From: Verrucomicrobiota bacterium
GTDB lineage: Bacteria; Verrucomicrobiota; Verrucomicrobiia; Opitutales; Opitutaceae
Direction: 5' to 3'
DNA length: 64,000 nt
NCBI GenBank assembly: GCA_016235555.1
Contig: JACRKC010000104.1
Coordinates: forward strand, 1-64,000
Shown: positions 22,145-31,389 of the stretch, in pieces
Position numbering within the stretch: the first letter of the stretch is position 1
Layout: every line of letters begins with the position of its first letter
Program-made: the position numbers and the translations under genes
The notes under the pieces: model-generated
Databases searched by the model: none
The model's input: only the letters and a program-made list of their open reading frames with translations
What the model was told of the DNA's origin: nothing

Positions 22145-22408
22145 GTGCAGCGGGCGATCGGTGAAATCAAGTTTGCGCCGCGGCGGGAACAGGCCTACCA
22201 GAGCCACATGAAAGCCGCATTCCCCGAGCCCGAGATCGTGACCCGCAAAGGCAAACCGGTGTCCGTGATTCTCGCCATCGAGGACTACGAGGAACTGATG
22301 GAGCGAGTGGAGGATGCGGAGGATGTCGCAGCGCTGAAACGCGTGCGGCGCAAACCGCTTCGCTATCGACCGTTGGAAGACTACCTCGCCAGCCGCAGCG
22401 GCAAGTGA
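22145..22408 (+). CDS. Phd/YefM-type antitoxin
   Basis: An 87-aa protein from GTG 22145 (alternative ATG 22208). The second half is a good Phd/YefM match: EPEIVTRKGKPVSVILAIED, then YEELMERVEDAEDVAALKR. The N-terminal DNA-binding part (MQRAIGEIKFAPRREQAYQS) is unusual, and its first codons lie right beside the xdh fragment that ends near 22133, so the natural start may have been replaced. It is 2 bp before the RelE-type toxin and would neutralise it and repress the pair. Confidence 0.8.
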   Translation: MQRAIGEIKFAPRREQAYQSHMKAAFPEPEIVTRKGKPVSVILAIEDYEELMERVEDAEDVAALKRVRRKPLRYRPLEDYLASRSGK

Positions 22409-22410
22409 CG

Positions 22411-22665
22411 ATGTATCGGGTGCTACTCGAGCGCGGCGCGGAAAAGGACCTCGCGCGACTTTCGTCCGAAGTTCATGAACGTGTCATCGCGGCCATCACG
22501 GCACTCGCGCTGGACCCACGTCCGCCCGGTTGTCGCAAACTGACGGGCGGCAAGAGCGACTGGCGCATCCGGATTGGCGACTACCGGGTGGTCTACGAAA
22601 TCGCCGATGCGATTCGCATTGTGCGCGTCAACCGCGTGCGTCATCGCCGTGAAGTCTACCGCTGA
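22411..22665 (+). CDS. RelE/ParE-family toxin
   Basis: An 84-aa (86 from GTG 22405) toxin of the RelE type: YRVLLERGAEKDLARL, DPRPPGCRKLTGGKSDWRIR, IGDYRVVYEI and a final RVRHRREVYR. Basic residues expected for ribosome-dependent mRNA cleavage are present. It pairs with the Phd-type antitoxin just upstream. A second, more diverged xdh 3' fragment follows its stop within 7 bp, repeating the arrangement seen behind the PemK/MazF pair. Confidence 0.9.
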   Translation: MYRVLLERGAEKDLARLSSEVHERVIAAITALALDPRPPGCRKLTGGKSDWRIRIGDYRVVYEIADAIRIVRVNRVRHRREVYR

Positions 22666-22671
22666 GCTGCG

Positions 22672-22740
22672 CGGGTTCTCCCTGCGCGAAGCGATCCGCG
22701 ATGCGGTCGCGAATTTCGGGATACCCGGTGGCCGGGTCTC
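22672..22740 (+). pseudogene. Fragment of xanthine dehydrogenase 3' end, copy 2
   Basis: Resembles xdh about 20587-20655: TTCTCCCTGCGCGAAGCGAT, then GCGAATTTCGG and CCGGTGGCC, with scattered substitutions. More diverged than copy 1 and covering the part that copy 1 lacks. From 22741 to 22898 I see nothing further. Confidence 0.75.
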
Positions 22741-22898
22741 CTCAGCCGGCGGGGCTCGTCATGCGCGATGCTGAGCGCCTCGGCCTTCGAGTTCACGCGG
22801 CCGATGCACTCTTCGATTTCCTTCGGCGGGTGCCGGCGGCGGTGTTGAGGGAGGGGGCGGCGATCAGCGTGGGCATGCGAAGGCAGAGGGAGGCGCGC

Positions 22899-23861
22899 TC
22901 AACTCTTCCGCCGCTTCCACCGGTCGAAGAGCACGGCGGCGAGGAGGATGAGGCCGCGGGCGACGTATTGGTAAAACGTCGGCACGTTCAGCAGGTTCAT
23001 CGCGTTCTGGACGATGCCCATGATCAGCACGCCGGCGATGACGAAGGCCATGCTGCCGACACCTCCCGTCAGTGACACGCCGCCGAGCACGCAGGCGGAG
23101 ATCACTTCGAGTTCGAAGCCTTGGGAGGTGTTGGGCTGGCCGCTGGTGACGCGCGACGACAACACGATGCCGGCGAACGCGGCCATCACGCCTTGGGCGG
23201 TGAAGATCGCGATCTTGACGCGATCGACGGCGATGCCGGCGAGGTGCGCGGCTTCGGCGTTGCCGCCGACGGCGAGTGTGTCGCGGCCGAAGACGGTGCG
23301 GTTGAGCAGAAATCCAAACACGGAAAAACACGCGGCCGTGATCCAGACCGGCGTGGGCACACCGAGAAACGCCGAGTTGCCGAGCGAGAAAAAGTCCTCG
23401 AGGCCGATGCCGACGGCGGTGCCGCCGGAGATGATGAAGCCGAGGCCGCGCACGATCTGCATCGTCGCGAGCGTGGTGATGAGGGCGTTGATCCGGAGCT
23501 TGGCGACGACGAAGCCGTTGATGAAACCGACGAGCGCGCCGAGGCCGAGCGCGGCGAGCACGCCCAGCGTGATGCTTTCGCTCTTGTTCATCACGACCGC
23601 GGCGAGCACGCCGGCGCAGGCTACGACGGAACCGATGGAGAGGTCGAAGTCGCCGGCGGCGAGGCAGAACAGCATGGTGCAGGCGACCATGCCGGTCATC
23701 GACACGGCGAGGGCGAGGCCGCGCATGTTCGCCCAGGAGAAGAAATTCTCCACGAACAGGGAGCAGCCGAGGAACAGGATTGCGAGGACGACGAGCATCC
23801 CGGCCTTGTCGAAAAAGTCGGCGAGCGGCTGGCGCGGGGCGGGGGAGGAAGGGGAGGCCAT
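22899..23861 (-). CDS. araH: L-arabinose ABC transporter permease
   Basis: A 320-aa permease of the AraH/RbsC family. It follows E. coli AraH closely: GMLVVLAILFLGCSLFVENF, SMTGMVACTMLFCLAAGDFD, NALITTLATMQIVRGLGF, SGQPNTSQGFELEVISACVL, and VARGLILLAAVLFDR at the end. About ten hydrophobic segments are visible. The start at 23861 (MASPSSPAPRQPL) is preferred; the frame extends to 23912 only into the neighbouring repeat. Third gene of araFGH, separated from araG by a nested palindrome. Confidence 0.92.
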   Translation of the reverse strand: MASPSSPAPRQPLADFFDKAGMLVVLAILFLGCSLFVENFFSWANMRGLALAVSMTGMVACTMLFCLAAGDFDLSIGSVVACAGVLAAVVMNKSESITLGVLAALGLGALVGFINGFVVAKLRINALITTLATMQIVRGLGFIISGGTAVGIGLEDFFSLGNSAFLGVPTPVWITAACFSVFGFLLNRTVFGRDTLAVGGNAEAAHLAGIAVDRVKIAIFTAQGVMAAFAGIVLSSRVTSGQPNTSQGFELEVISACVLGGVSLTGGVGSMAFVIAGVLIMGIVQNAMNLLNVPTFYQYVARGLILLAAVLFDRWKRRKS

Positions 23862-23886
23862 GGGAGCTAAAGAACGACTAGGCAAT

Positions 23887-24120
23887 TGAACCACGGATGA
23901 ACACCGATGCACACGGATTCATACCAGTTACGTCTCGCGTTTGGTCTCTTGGTAGGGGCGTCGCTTGACGACGCCCACGCTGCGCAACCCGGGCGCCGAC
24001 AAGCGGCGCCCCTACAGTCCAGATTCGAGCCGTAAATGGTATCAGAACGCGTTCCCGGAGGCTGGGCCTCGCCGTTGAGTCTTTTCATCGATCCGTGTCC
24101 ATCCGTGTTCATCCGTGGTG
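23887..24120. repeat. Family L inverted repeat with a family H element nested inside
   Basis: Outer arms ACCACGGATGAACACCGATG (from 23890) and CATCCGTGTTCATCCGTGGT (ending 24119) are complementary. Inside lies a second pair, ATACCAGTTACG and CGTAAATGGTAT, around a GTAG-headed family H palindrome. The layered arms indicate one mobile palindrome inserted into another. It occupies almost the whole araG-araH gap. Confidence 0.8.
23952..24016. repeat. Family H palindrome, copy 1
   Basis: GTAGGGGCGTCGCTTGACGA at the left and GCGGCGCCCCTACA at the right; each half also folds alone (GGGCGTCG with CGACGCCC). Copy 2 is at 25655. Confidence 0.8.
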
Positions 24121-24135
24121 AAGAAATGGTTTTGA

Positions 24136-25644
24136 TCACGACGCGCGCGCCGTTTCGAGCGGCAGGGCGAGTTTGAGGAGTTTTTCCTCGTTGGCGTCGG
24201 CGCGGTCGAGGATCGCGGCGATCTTACCCTGACGCATCACGGCGATGCGGTCGGACACGCCGAGCACTTCGGGCAGTTCGCTCGAGACCACGATCACGCA
24301 CACGCCCGACTTCGCGAGGTCCTGCATGATGCCGTAGATTTCGCTCTTGGCCCCGACATCGATCCCGCGCGTGGGTTCGTCGAGCAGGATCACTTTCACG
24401 GTCTCGGAGAGCCAACGGCCAAGGATGACTTTCTGTTGGTTGCCGCCGGAGAGGTTGCGGATGAGCTGGCGCACGGTCGGCGTTTTCACGCGGAGCTGCT
24501 CGACGCGTTGCTGCGCGTTGGCCTGCTCCCAGGTCTCGTCGATCAGCACGCCGGCGCGCGCTTTACGGCGGCGCGCGGAGAGGTTGGTGTTTTCGAGGAC
24601 CGAGCGCACCGGGACGATCCCGTCCTTCTTGCGATCCTCGGGGCAGAGCACGACGCCGGCTTCGATGGCGTCGCGGGGTGAGATGATCTCAAGCACGCGA
24701 CCGCCTATGGTCACGCGTCCGGCGGTCTTGGCCGCCGCGCCGAAGATCAGTCGCATCAATTCGCTGCGCCCCGCGCCCACCAGCCCGAAAAAGCCGAAGA
24801 TCTCGCCGGCCCTCGCCGCAAATGAGCACGGCTCGGCAAGCCCGGGGCCGCAGAGGCCCTCGACGACGAGGCCGCCGTCGCCATGGGCGCGCGGGGTATA
24901 GTTGTAGATGTCGGCGAGCTGCCGGCCGACCATGCGCTGGACGACGGTGTCGCGCGTGAGATTGGCGAGTTCGTTGGTCTCCACGTGCCGGCCGTCGCGC
25001 AGGATGGTGATGCGGTCGCCGAGTTCGAAGATCTCCTCCATGCGGTGCGACACGTAGAGGATCGCGCAGCCGCGGGCTTTGAGGTCGCGGATGATGGTGA
25101 AGAGCCGGCGCACTTCGCGGTCGGAGAGGCTGCTGGTGGGTTCGTCGAAGGCGATGATGCGGGCGCCGCGGGTGAGGGCCTTGGCGATCTCGACCATCTG
25201 GCGCTGCGCGAGCGGGAGTTGCCCAAGCTTGGTCCACGGGTCGATGTCCTCGCCGATCAGCTCAAGCTGGCGGCGCGCGGCGTCGGCGAGCGCGCGGCGG
25301 TTGACGATGCCGAATTTCTGCGGGAGGTGGCCGAGGAACAGGTTTTCCGCGACGCTCATTTCCGGCACCAGGTGCAGCTCCTGATAAATAACGGCAATGC
25401 CCGCAGCGAGGGCGTGGGCGGTATCGGTAAACACGCGGCGTTCGCCGCCCACGACGAGCGCGCCACCGGAGGGAGTGTAGGCGCCGCTGAGGATTTTGAG
25501 CAGGGTGGACTTGCCCGCGCCGTTCTCGCCCATCAGGGCGTGGATCGAGCCGGCATGCACGTCGAACGACACGTCGTCAAGCGCCTTGACGCCCGGGAAC
25601 TCCATCGAGACGTGGTCGAAACCAAGAAGGGAAACGGCGCTCAC
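24136..25644 (-). CDS. araG: L-arabinose ABC transporter ATP-binding protein
   Basis: A 502-aa double ATPase. The first cassette has GENGAGKST (39-47), YQELHLVPEM and DEPTSSLSDREV. The second has the NLSGGNQQKVILGRWLSE signature and LLDEPTRGIDVGAKSEI. Length and sequence track E. coli AraG rather than RbsA or MglA. It energises arabinose uptake with AraF and AraH. The three genes run araF-araG-araH on the minus strand. No arabinose catabolic genes (isomerase, kinase, epimerase) are in the window. Confidence 0.93.
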   Translation of the reverse strand: MSAVSLLGFDHVSMEFPGVKALDDVSFDVHAGSIHALMGENGAGKSTLLKILSGAYTPSGGALVVGGERRVFTDTAHALAAGIAVIYQELHLVPEMSVAENLFLGHLPQKFGIVNRRALADAARRQLELIGEDIDPWTKLGQLPLAQRQMVEIAKALTRGARIIAFDEPTSSLSDREVRRLFTIIRDLKARGCAILYVSHRMEEIFELGDRITILRDGRHVETNELANLTRDTVVQRMVGRQLADIYNYTPRAHGDGGLVVEGLCGPGLAEPCSFAARAGEIFGFFGLVGAGRSELMRLIFGAAAKTAGRVTIGGRVLEIISPRDAIEAGVVLCPEDRKKDGIVPVRSVLENTNLSARRRKARAGVLIDETWEQANAQQRVEQLRVKTPTVRQLIRNLSGGNQQKVILGRWLSETVKVILLDEPTRGIDVGAKSEIYGIMQDLAKSGVCVIVVSSELPEVLGVSDRIAVMRQGKIAAILDRADANEEKLLKLALPLETARAS

Positions 25645-25654
25645 GGCTTCAGGC

Positions 25655-25707
25655 GTAGGGGCGGCGCTCGTCGCCGCCCGCGGGCGCCGTCAAGCGGCGC
25701 CCCTACG
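25655..25707. repeat. Family H palindrome, copy 2
   Basis: GTAGGGGCGGCGCTCGTCGC to GCGGCGCCCCTAC, shorter than copy 1. It fills the araF-araG gap, so both junctions of the araFGH operon carry a family H palindrome. Confidence 0.8.
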
Positions 25708-25710
25708 AAT

Positions 25711-26703
25711 CTAGTCGCGGATGCCCTGCTCCTTGAGCACCTGGCGGAAATTCTCGCGCGTGATGAGCACGCCGACGGTGCGGGAGTCGAGCGGCGGCTC
25801 TTTGCCCTCCTTGATCCAGCGGAACATCATCTCGCTGGTCTGGTAGCCGTGGGCTTTGGCGGAGAGGAGCATCGAGCCGTAGAACGACGTGGGCTTCGCC
25901 TTTTCCAACTCGACGATGCAATCGGTGCCGTTGATGCCGATGGCCACGCAGCTATCGGCGGCGTAACCGCGGCCCTCCAGTGCGCGCACGGCGCCGAGCA
26001 CCGCACTGTCGTTGGGGCCGCAGACGAGCCAGTGCTTGATGCCCGATTTCTGGGTGAGGAGGACGTTGACGGCGTCGAAGGCGCCCGGGATGTCGGCGGT
26101 GCGCTCCGGCGCCTTGAAGATGCGGTCCTTGGGGAAACTGGCGGCGGTGAGCGCGGCGATCGCGCCGTCGGTGCGCTCCTTGGCGGTGGCGAGTTCCTCG
26201 AACGTCACGGCGCAGACGGCGGTGTCGGCGGCGGTCCAGCCACGTTTTTTCATCTCGGCAGCGAGAGTCTGGCCGACGCTTTCGCCGATCTTGCCCGCGG
26301 AGATGCCGAGGTGGTGGACGTTGGTCATCGGCTTGCCGTTGGCGCCGATGAACTGATCGTCGACGCTGATGAGCTTGAGTTTGTTGGCGCGCGCCTTGGC
26401 GGCGATGCCGGGTCCGAGGCGCGTGTCGGGCGTGCAAATGACGAAGCCCTGCGCGCCGGCGGCCGCGAGATTATCGATGCCGGCGAGCACCTTCTCGCCG
26501 TCGGTGGCGCCGATCTTCACGAGCGTGAAGCCGAGTTCCTTGGCCGCCTGGTCGGCGAATTTCCACTCGAGCTGGAACCACGGCTCCTCGGGCTGCTTCA
26601 CGAGGAAGCCGATTTTGACGGCCGGTGCGGCGGCGTGGGCGGCGAGGGTGGCGCACGCGAGCGCGAGGAGCGTGCGGACCGGGCGGAGGGCGGTGAACTT
26701 CAT
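25711..26703 (-). CDS. araF: L-arabinose-binding periplasmic protein
   Basis: A 330-aa substrate-binding protein. Residues 1-25 form a Sec signal peptide ending AHAAA. The mature part tracks AraF: GFLVKQPEEPWFQLEWKFAD, GFVICTPDTRLG, SVDDQFIGANGKPM, GINGTDCIVELEKA and a late LITRENF. It delivers L-arabinose to AraGH. Promoter elements were not evident in the upstream region, which holds a family K repeat. Confidence 0.93.
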   Translation of the reverse strand: MKFTALRPVRTLLALACATLAAHAAAPAVKIGFLVKQPEEPWFQLEWKFADQAAKELGFTLVKIGATDGEKVLAGIDNLAAAGAQGFVICTPDTRLGPGIAAKARANKLKLISVDDQFIGANGKPMTNVHHLGISAGKIGESVGQTLAAEMKKRGWTAADTAVCAVTFEELATAKERTDGAIAALTAASFPKDRIFKAPERTADIPGAFDAVNVLLTQKSGIKHWLVCGPNDSAVLGAVRALEGRGYAADSCVAIGINGTDCIVELEKAKPTSFYGSMLLSAKAHGYQTSEMMFRWIKEGKEPPLDSRTVGVLITRENFRQVLKEQGIRD

Positions 26704-26789
26704 GGGGCGAATCGGTGCGATGACCGTTCGTCACAAGAGCGCGCCCGGGCCGTCCCACGCAACCGTGAAACGCGCTGCGTGTGTCACCG

Positions 26790-26880
26790 GGACGCATCTG
26801 ACTTTCTTGCGCTGCGGAGGGGCGCTTTTCCAAGCGCCCAAGTCCGGCGGTTGAAAACCGCCGCTCCGTCGCGCTCACCG
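26790..26880. repeat. Nested palindrome, family K, copy 2
   Basis: Left side GACGCATCTGACTTTCTTGC, inner hairpin GGGCGCTTTTCCAAGCGCCC. Relative to copy 1 the right outer arm is eroded. It lies upstream of araF. Confidence 0.65.
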
Positions 26881-26929
26881 GCCGGGACGCGGGCTGCGCG
26901 GGGCTGGTCCTGGCGGCGGGCGATCGGGC

Positions 26930-27049
26930 CTATTCGTCGCTGCGGATTTCGCGTGTGGCGGCGCGGGACGCGGAATTACCGCGAAGAATCCAGACGATGA
27001 CCGCGACCTGGACGGCCGCGGCGAAGACGAGGAGGGTAACAGAACTCAT
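26930..27049 (-). CDS. Possible 39-aa single-pass membrane protein
   Basis: The frame from ATG 27049 reads MSSVTLLVFAAAVQVAVIVW followed by a short polar tail ending REIRSDE. One hydrophobic helix with a charged C-terminus is typical of small membrane proteins. No good ribosome binding site precedes it, and the frame extends upstream to 27169 without hydrophobic logic. Could equally be chance. Confidence 0.35.
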   Translation of the reverse strand: MSSVTLLVFAAAVQVAVIVWILRGNSASRAATREIRSDE

Positions 27050-27163
27050 TGGGTCGGGAACGCGGCGCGCCGGTTGGCGCGACGCAGGGGAACGATGGGA
27101 GGCTCCGAGGTGGGGGAGCGGCGCGCTTTTTTCAAGCCCGGAGTGGAGGACCGTGCGCGGGGG

Positions 27164-27303
27164 GCGCATCTCAAACTGAGATCAGTTTCCGAAGGCCTCG
27201 GCTGTAGCGGCGGTCTATGACCGCCGGCGGTGCGCCAAGGGCATTCGTTCGGCGGTCATAGACCGCCGCTACAAATCGCTGGCCTCAGTTTGAGTTGCAC
27301 CCC
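27164..27303. repeat. Nested palindrome, family A, copy 2
   Basis: Outer arms CTCAAACTGAGATCAG and CTGGCCTCAGTTTGAG around an inner pair of GTAGCGGCGGTCTATGACCG. Same layout as the copy at 7096. The open frame of the following permease runs into this element, which is why the permease start is placed at 27413. Confidence 0.85.
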
Positions 27304-27412
27304 GCGAGCGGAGGTGAGGGATCGCCGCCGGGATGATCGGGCACCGGCGCGTCCGGCGGCGGCGCAGTTGCCGCTTGCTGCGCCCCGGCCCCGCAATTTC
27401 CATCCTCCGCGC

Positions 27413-28557
27413 ATGGCCGCCCCAGCCGACGCCCCCACGCTCAGCCATCCGGGCCTCCGCGAGGAGCCCGGTTCGCTGTCGCCATGGGCGCTCATCCGCC
27501 GGCGGTTTGTCTCGCACCGGCTGGCCGTGGTTTCCCTCTACCTGCTCGCGGTGCTTTACGTGATGGCGCTCGGGGCGGAGTTCTTCGCGCCGTATCCGCG
27601 CCAGTGGCGGGACCTCGCCCACGCGTATTGCCCGCCGCAACTCCCGCGATTTTCGCTGGCGCACGGCCTTCACGTGCGGGCGATGATCAGCCAGCGCGAT
27701 CCGCTGACACTCCGGAAGACTTACCACGAGGATGCGACGCGCGTGGTCAGGCTGGGTTTTTTTGTGCCGGGAGCGCCGTATCGGTGGCTCGGGCTCATCC
27801 CGACGGCGCGGCACTTCTTCGGCGTGCAAGAGGCCGACCGGCGGTGGCCCGACGGCACGACTCCGACGTTTTTCTTTCTCGGCGCGGACAAATACGGCCA
27901 GGACATCCTGAGCCGCATCATCCACGGCTCCCGCGTCAGCCTGTCGGTCGGCCTCGCGGCCATCGCCGTGACGTTTGTGCTCGGCGTGGCGATCGGCGGA
28001 ATCTCGGGCTACGTGGGCGGTGCGACGGACAACGTGATCCAGCGCGTGATCGAAATCGTGAACGCGTTTCCGCAGATCCCGCTGTGGCTGGCGTTCGGCG
28101 CCGTGCTGCCGATCGAGTGGTCGCCGCTCTCGACGTATTTTGCGATCACGCTCGTGCTCTCGTTGCTGGCGTGGACGAATCTCGCGCGCGTCGTGCGCGG
28201 AAAAATCCTGGCGTTGCGCGAGGAGGATTACGCGACGGCCGCGCGGCTGCTGGGCGCGAGCCACGCGCGCATCCTGTTCCGCCACCTGCTGCCGGGTTTC
28301 ACGAGCCACATCATCGTCGTGCTGACGCTGAGCGTGCCGACGATGATCCTCGGCGAGACGTCGCTGTCGTTTCTCGGCCTCGGCCTGCGACCGCCGGTGG
28401 TGAGCTGGGGCGTGATGCTCCAGGACTGCCTCAGCCTGCAAACGGTGGCCGACCACCCGTGGCTGCTCATGCCCGTGGTGTTCATCGTGCTGACCGTGCT
28501 CAGCTTCAACTTCCTCGGCGACGGCCTGCGCGACGCGGCCGATCCGTATTCCGCCAA

Positions 28558-28561
<4 letters not shown>
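27413..28561 (+). CDS. Peptide-type ABC transporter permease (OppC/YejE-like)
   Basis: A 382-aa inner-membrane permease of the DppC/OppC type. A long periplasmic loop (about residues 50-145) separates the first helix from the core, as in the YejE/OppC group. The core has FFLGADKYGQDILSRIIHGS, five or so helices, and the ATPase-contact loop ARLLGASHARILFRHLLPG (EAA motif). The end is FLGDGLRDAADPY. The start at 27413 avoids the family A repeat. It overlaps the next gene by 4 bp. The usual partners, a DppB-type permease and a substrate-binding protein, are not adjacent. Confidence 0.9.
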
Positions 28562-29393
<832 letters not shown>

Positions 29394-29397
<4 letters not shown>

Positions 29398-30275
29398 ATC
29401 CGCCCGACCCACTCCTCGCCGTCCGCGGCCTCAGCAAGCACTTTCCCGTCCGCGGCGGCGGCTTCCGGCGCCGTGCGATCGGCGTGACCAGGGCGGTGGA
29501 CGACGTGAGTTTCGATCTGGCGCCCGGCGAGACGCTCGGGCTGGTCGGCGAGAGCGGCTGCGGCAAGACCACCGTCGCCCGCTGCCTCCTGCGCGCGCTG
29601 GCGCCCACGGCGGGCGCCGTGCAATTCCGCCTGCCCGACGGTCGCGTGGTCGATTGGGCGCGCTTGCCCGAGCGCGAACTGAAACCCTTGCGCCAGCATG
29701 CGCAGATGGTGTTTCAGGATCCCTATTCGTCGCTCAACCCGCGCATGACGGTGCGCGAGATCGTCGGCGAGCCGCTCGTGATCCACGGGCTCGCGCGCGG
29801 ACCGGCGCTCGACGAGCGCGTGGCCGACATGCTGCGGCGCGTCGGGCTGGAACCGGCCCAGGCGTCGCGCTATCCGCCGGCGTTCAGCGGCGGACAACGG
29901 CAGCGTATCGCGATCGCGCGGGCGCTGATCATGCGCCCGTCGCTGCTCGTGTGCGATGAGGCGACGAGTGCGCTCGATGTGTCGGTGCAGGCGCAGGTGC
30001 TCGACTTGTTGAAGGAGTTGCAGCGCGAGTTCCGCCTCACGTTTCTCTTCGTCACGCACAACCTGGATGTCGTGCGCAATTTCTGCGACCGCGTGGCGGT
30101 GATGCGCCAGGGGCGGATCGTCGAACTCGCGCCCGCTGCGCAATTGTTCGCCGCCCCGGCGCATCCCTACACGCGGCTGCTGTTGTCGGCGGTGCCGTCG
30201 CCCGACCCGGACGTGCGGATGAACTTCGACGTGGGCGATGAACTCGCGAGACTCGACGCCGCGATTCCGGGGTAG
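29394..30275 (+). CDS. Peptide-type ABC transporter ATPase 2 (OppF-like)
   Basis: A 293-aa ATPase: GESGCGKTT (52-60), [44 protein letters not shown] and FVTHNLDVV. It pairs with the OppD-like protein. The expected C-terminal helix ([16 protein letters not shown]) is present. Its stop codon TAG (30273-30275) is the TAG of the GTAG head of a family E palindrome, so the present C-terminus (AAIPG) could reflect insertion of that element. Confidence 0.92.
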
Positions 30276-30340
30276 GAGCCTGCTTGCAGGCGATTATTTG
30301 CTGGTGCGCTTTTCGAATCGCCTGCAAGCAGGCTCCTACA
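30272..30340. repeat. Family E REPIN-like palindrome, copy 1
   Basis: GTAGGAGCCTGCTTGCAGGC on the left and its complement GCCTGCAAGCAGGCTCCTAC on the right. The head and hairpin closely resemble well-known Pseudomonas REP sequences. It provides the stop codon of the OppF-like gene and lies 15 bp before the next gene. Confidence 0.88.
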
Positions 30341-30354
30341 ATTTCCGATTCCCG

Positions 30355-31389
30355 ATGAAAGCCCTCGTCCTCAACCGCTACTCGCAGCTCGACTACCAGG
30401 AGTTTCCCGCGCCCGAACCGGCGGCCGGCGAAGTGGTGGTGCGCGTGCGGGCCTGCGGCGTGTGCGGGAGCGACATCCACGGTTGGGATGGCTCCACGGG
30501 CCGCCGCCAGCCGCCGCTCATCATGGGCCACGAGGCCTCCGGCGTGATCGCCGCGGTCGGGCCGCGCGTCGAGCGCTGGCGCCCGGGTGATCGCGTGACG
30601 TTCGATTCGATGATCTACTGCGGCGAGTGCGCGTGGTGTCGCTCGGGGCAGAGCAATCTCTGCGACAACCGTCGCGTGATCGGCGTCTCGCCGGGCGACT
30701 ACCGCCAGCACGGTGCGTTTGCCGAGTTTGTGGCGCTGCCGGCGCGCCTGCTGTTTCCGCTGCCGGAGGCGCTCACCTACGAACGTGCCGCGATGGCCGA
30801 GCCCGTCTCGATCGCGGTCCACGCGGTGCAGCGGGGCCGGGTGGCGGCCACCGACACCGCGGTCGTCGTCGGCACAGGCATGATCGGGCTGCTCGTTGTG
30901 CAGGCCCTGCGCCACGCCGGTTGCGCCACCATCATCGCGGTCGACATCGACGACAAGAAACTCGCGCTCGCGGCCGAGTTCGGCGCCCATCATGCGCTGC
31001 GCTCCGATGCGGGCGATCCCGCCGCGGCGATCCAGCAACTCACGGGCGGGCGCGGCGCGGATGTGTCGTTCGAAGTCGTGGGCGTCACGCCTACGCTCGA
31101 TCTCGCGCTGCGGGCGTTGAAGAAGGGCGGCACCGCGGTGCTCGTCGGCAACGTCGCGCCGAAAACTGATTTTCCCCTGCAACTCGTCGTCACGCGCGAG
31201 CTCAACGTCGTCGGCAGCTGCGCGCAGTCGGGCGAATATCCGCTCTGCCTCGATCTGATCGCGCGCGGCGTGATCCGCGTCGATCCCCTCATCAGCGCCG
31301 TGGCGCCGCTCGCGGAGGGCGACGCGTGGTTCCGCCGGTTGAGCGCGAAGGGCGGGGGCGGTTTGATGAAAGTGATTTTGCAACCATGA
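30355..31389 (+). CDS. Zinc-dependent alcohol/polyol dehydrogenase (MDR family)
   Basis: A 344-aa medium-chain dehydrogenase. Catalytic zinc site C37 (GVCGSDIHGW) and H59/E60 (MGHEASG); structural zinc cysteines C89, C92, C95 and C103 (CGECAWCRSGQSNLC). The Rossmann fold is at VVVGTGMIGLLVVQA, with D near VDIDDKK suggesting NAD. It resembles sorbitol/threonine/gluconate-type dehydrogenases; the substrate is unclear. It overlaps the SDR gene downstream (ATGA), so the two probably act in sequence on a sugar or polyol. Confidence 0.88.
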   Translation: MKALVLNRYSQLDYQEFPAPEPAAGEVVVRVRACGVCGSDIHGWDGSTGRRQPPLIMGHEASGVIAAVGPRVERWRPGDRVTFDSMIYCGECAWCRSGQSNLCDNRRVIGVSPGDYRQHGAFAEFVALPARLLFPLPEALTYERAAMAEPVSIAVHAVQRGRVAATDTAVVVGTGMIGLLVVQALRHAGCATIIAVDIDDKKLALAAEFGAHHALRSDAGDPAAAIQQLTGGRGADVSFEVVGVTPTLDLALRALKKGGTAVLVGNVAPKTDFPLQLVVTRELNVVGSCAQSGEYPLCLDLIARGVIRVDPLISAVAPLAEGDAWFRRLSAKGGGGLMKVILQP

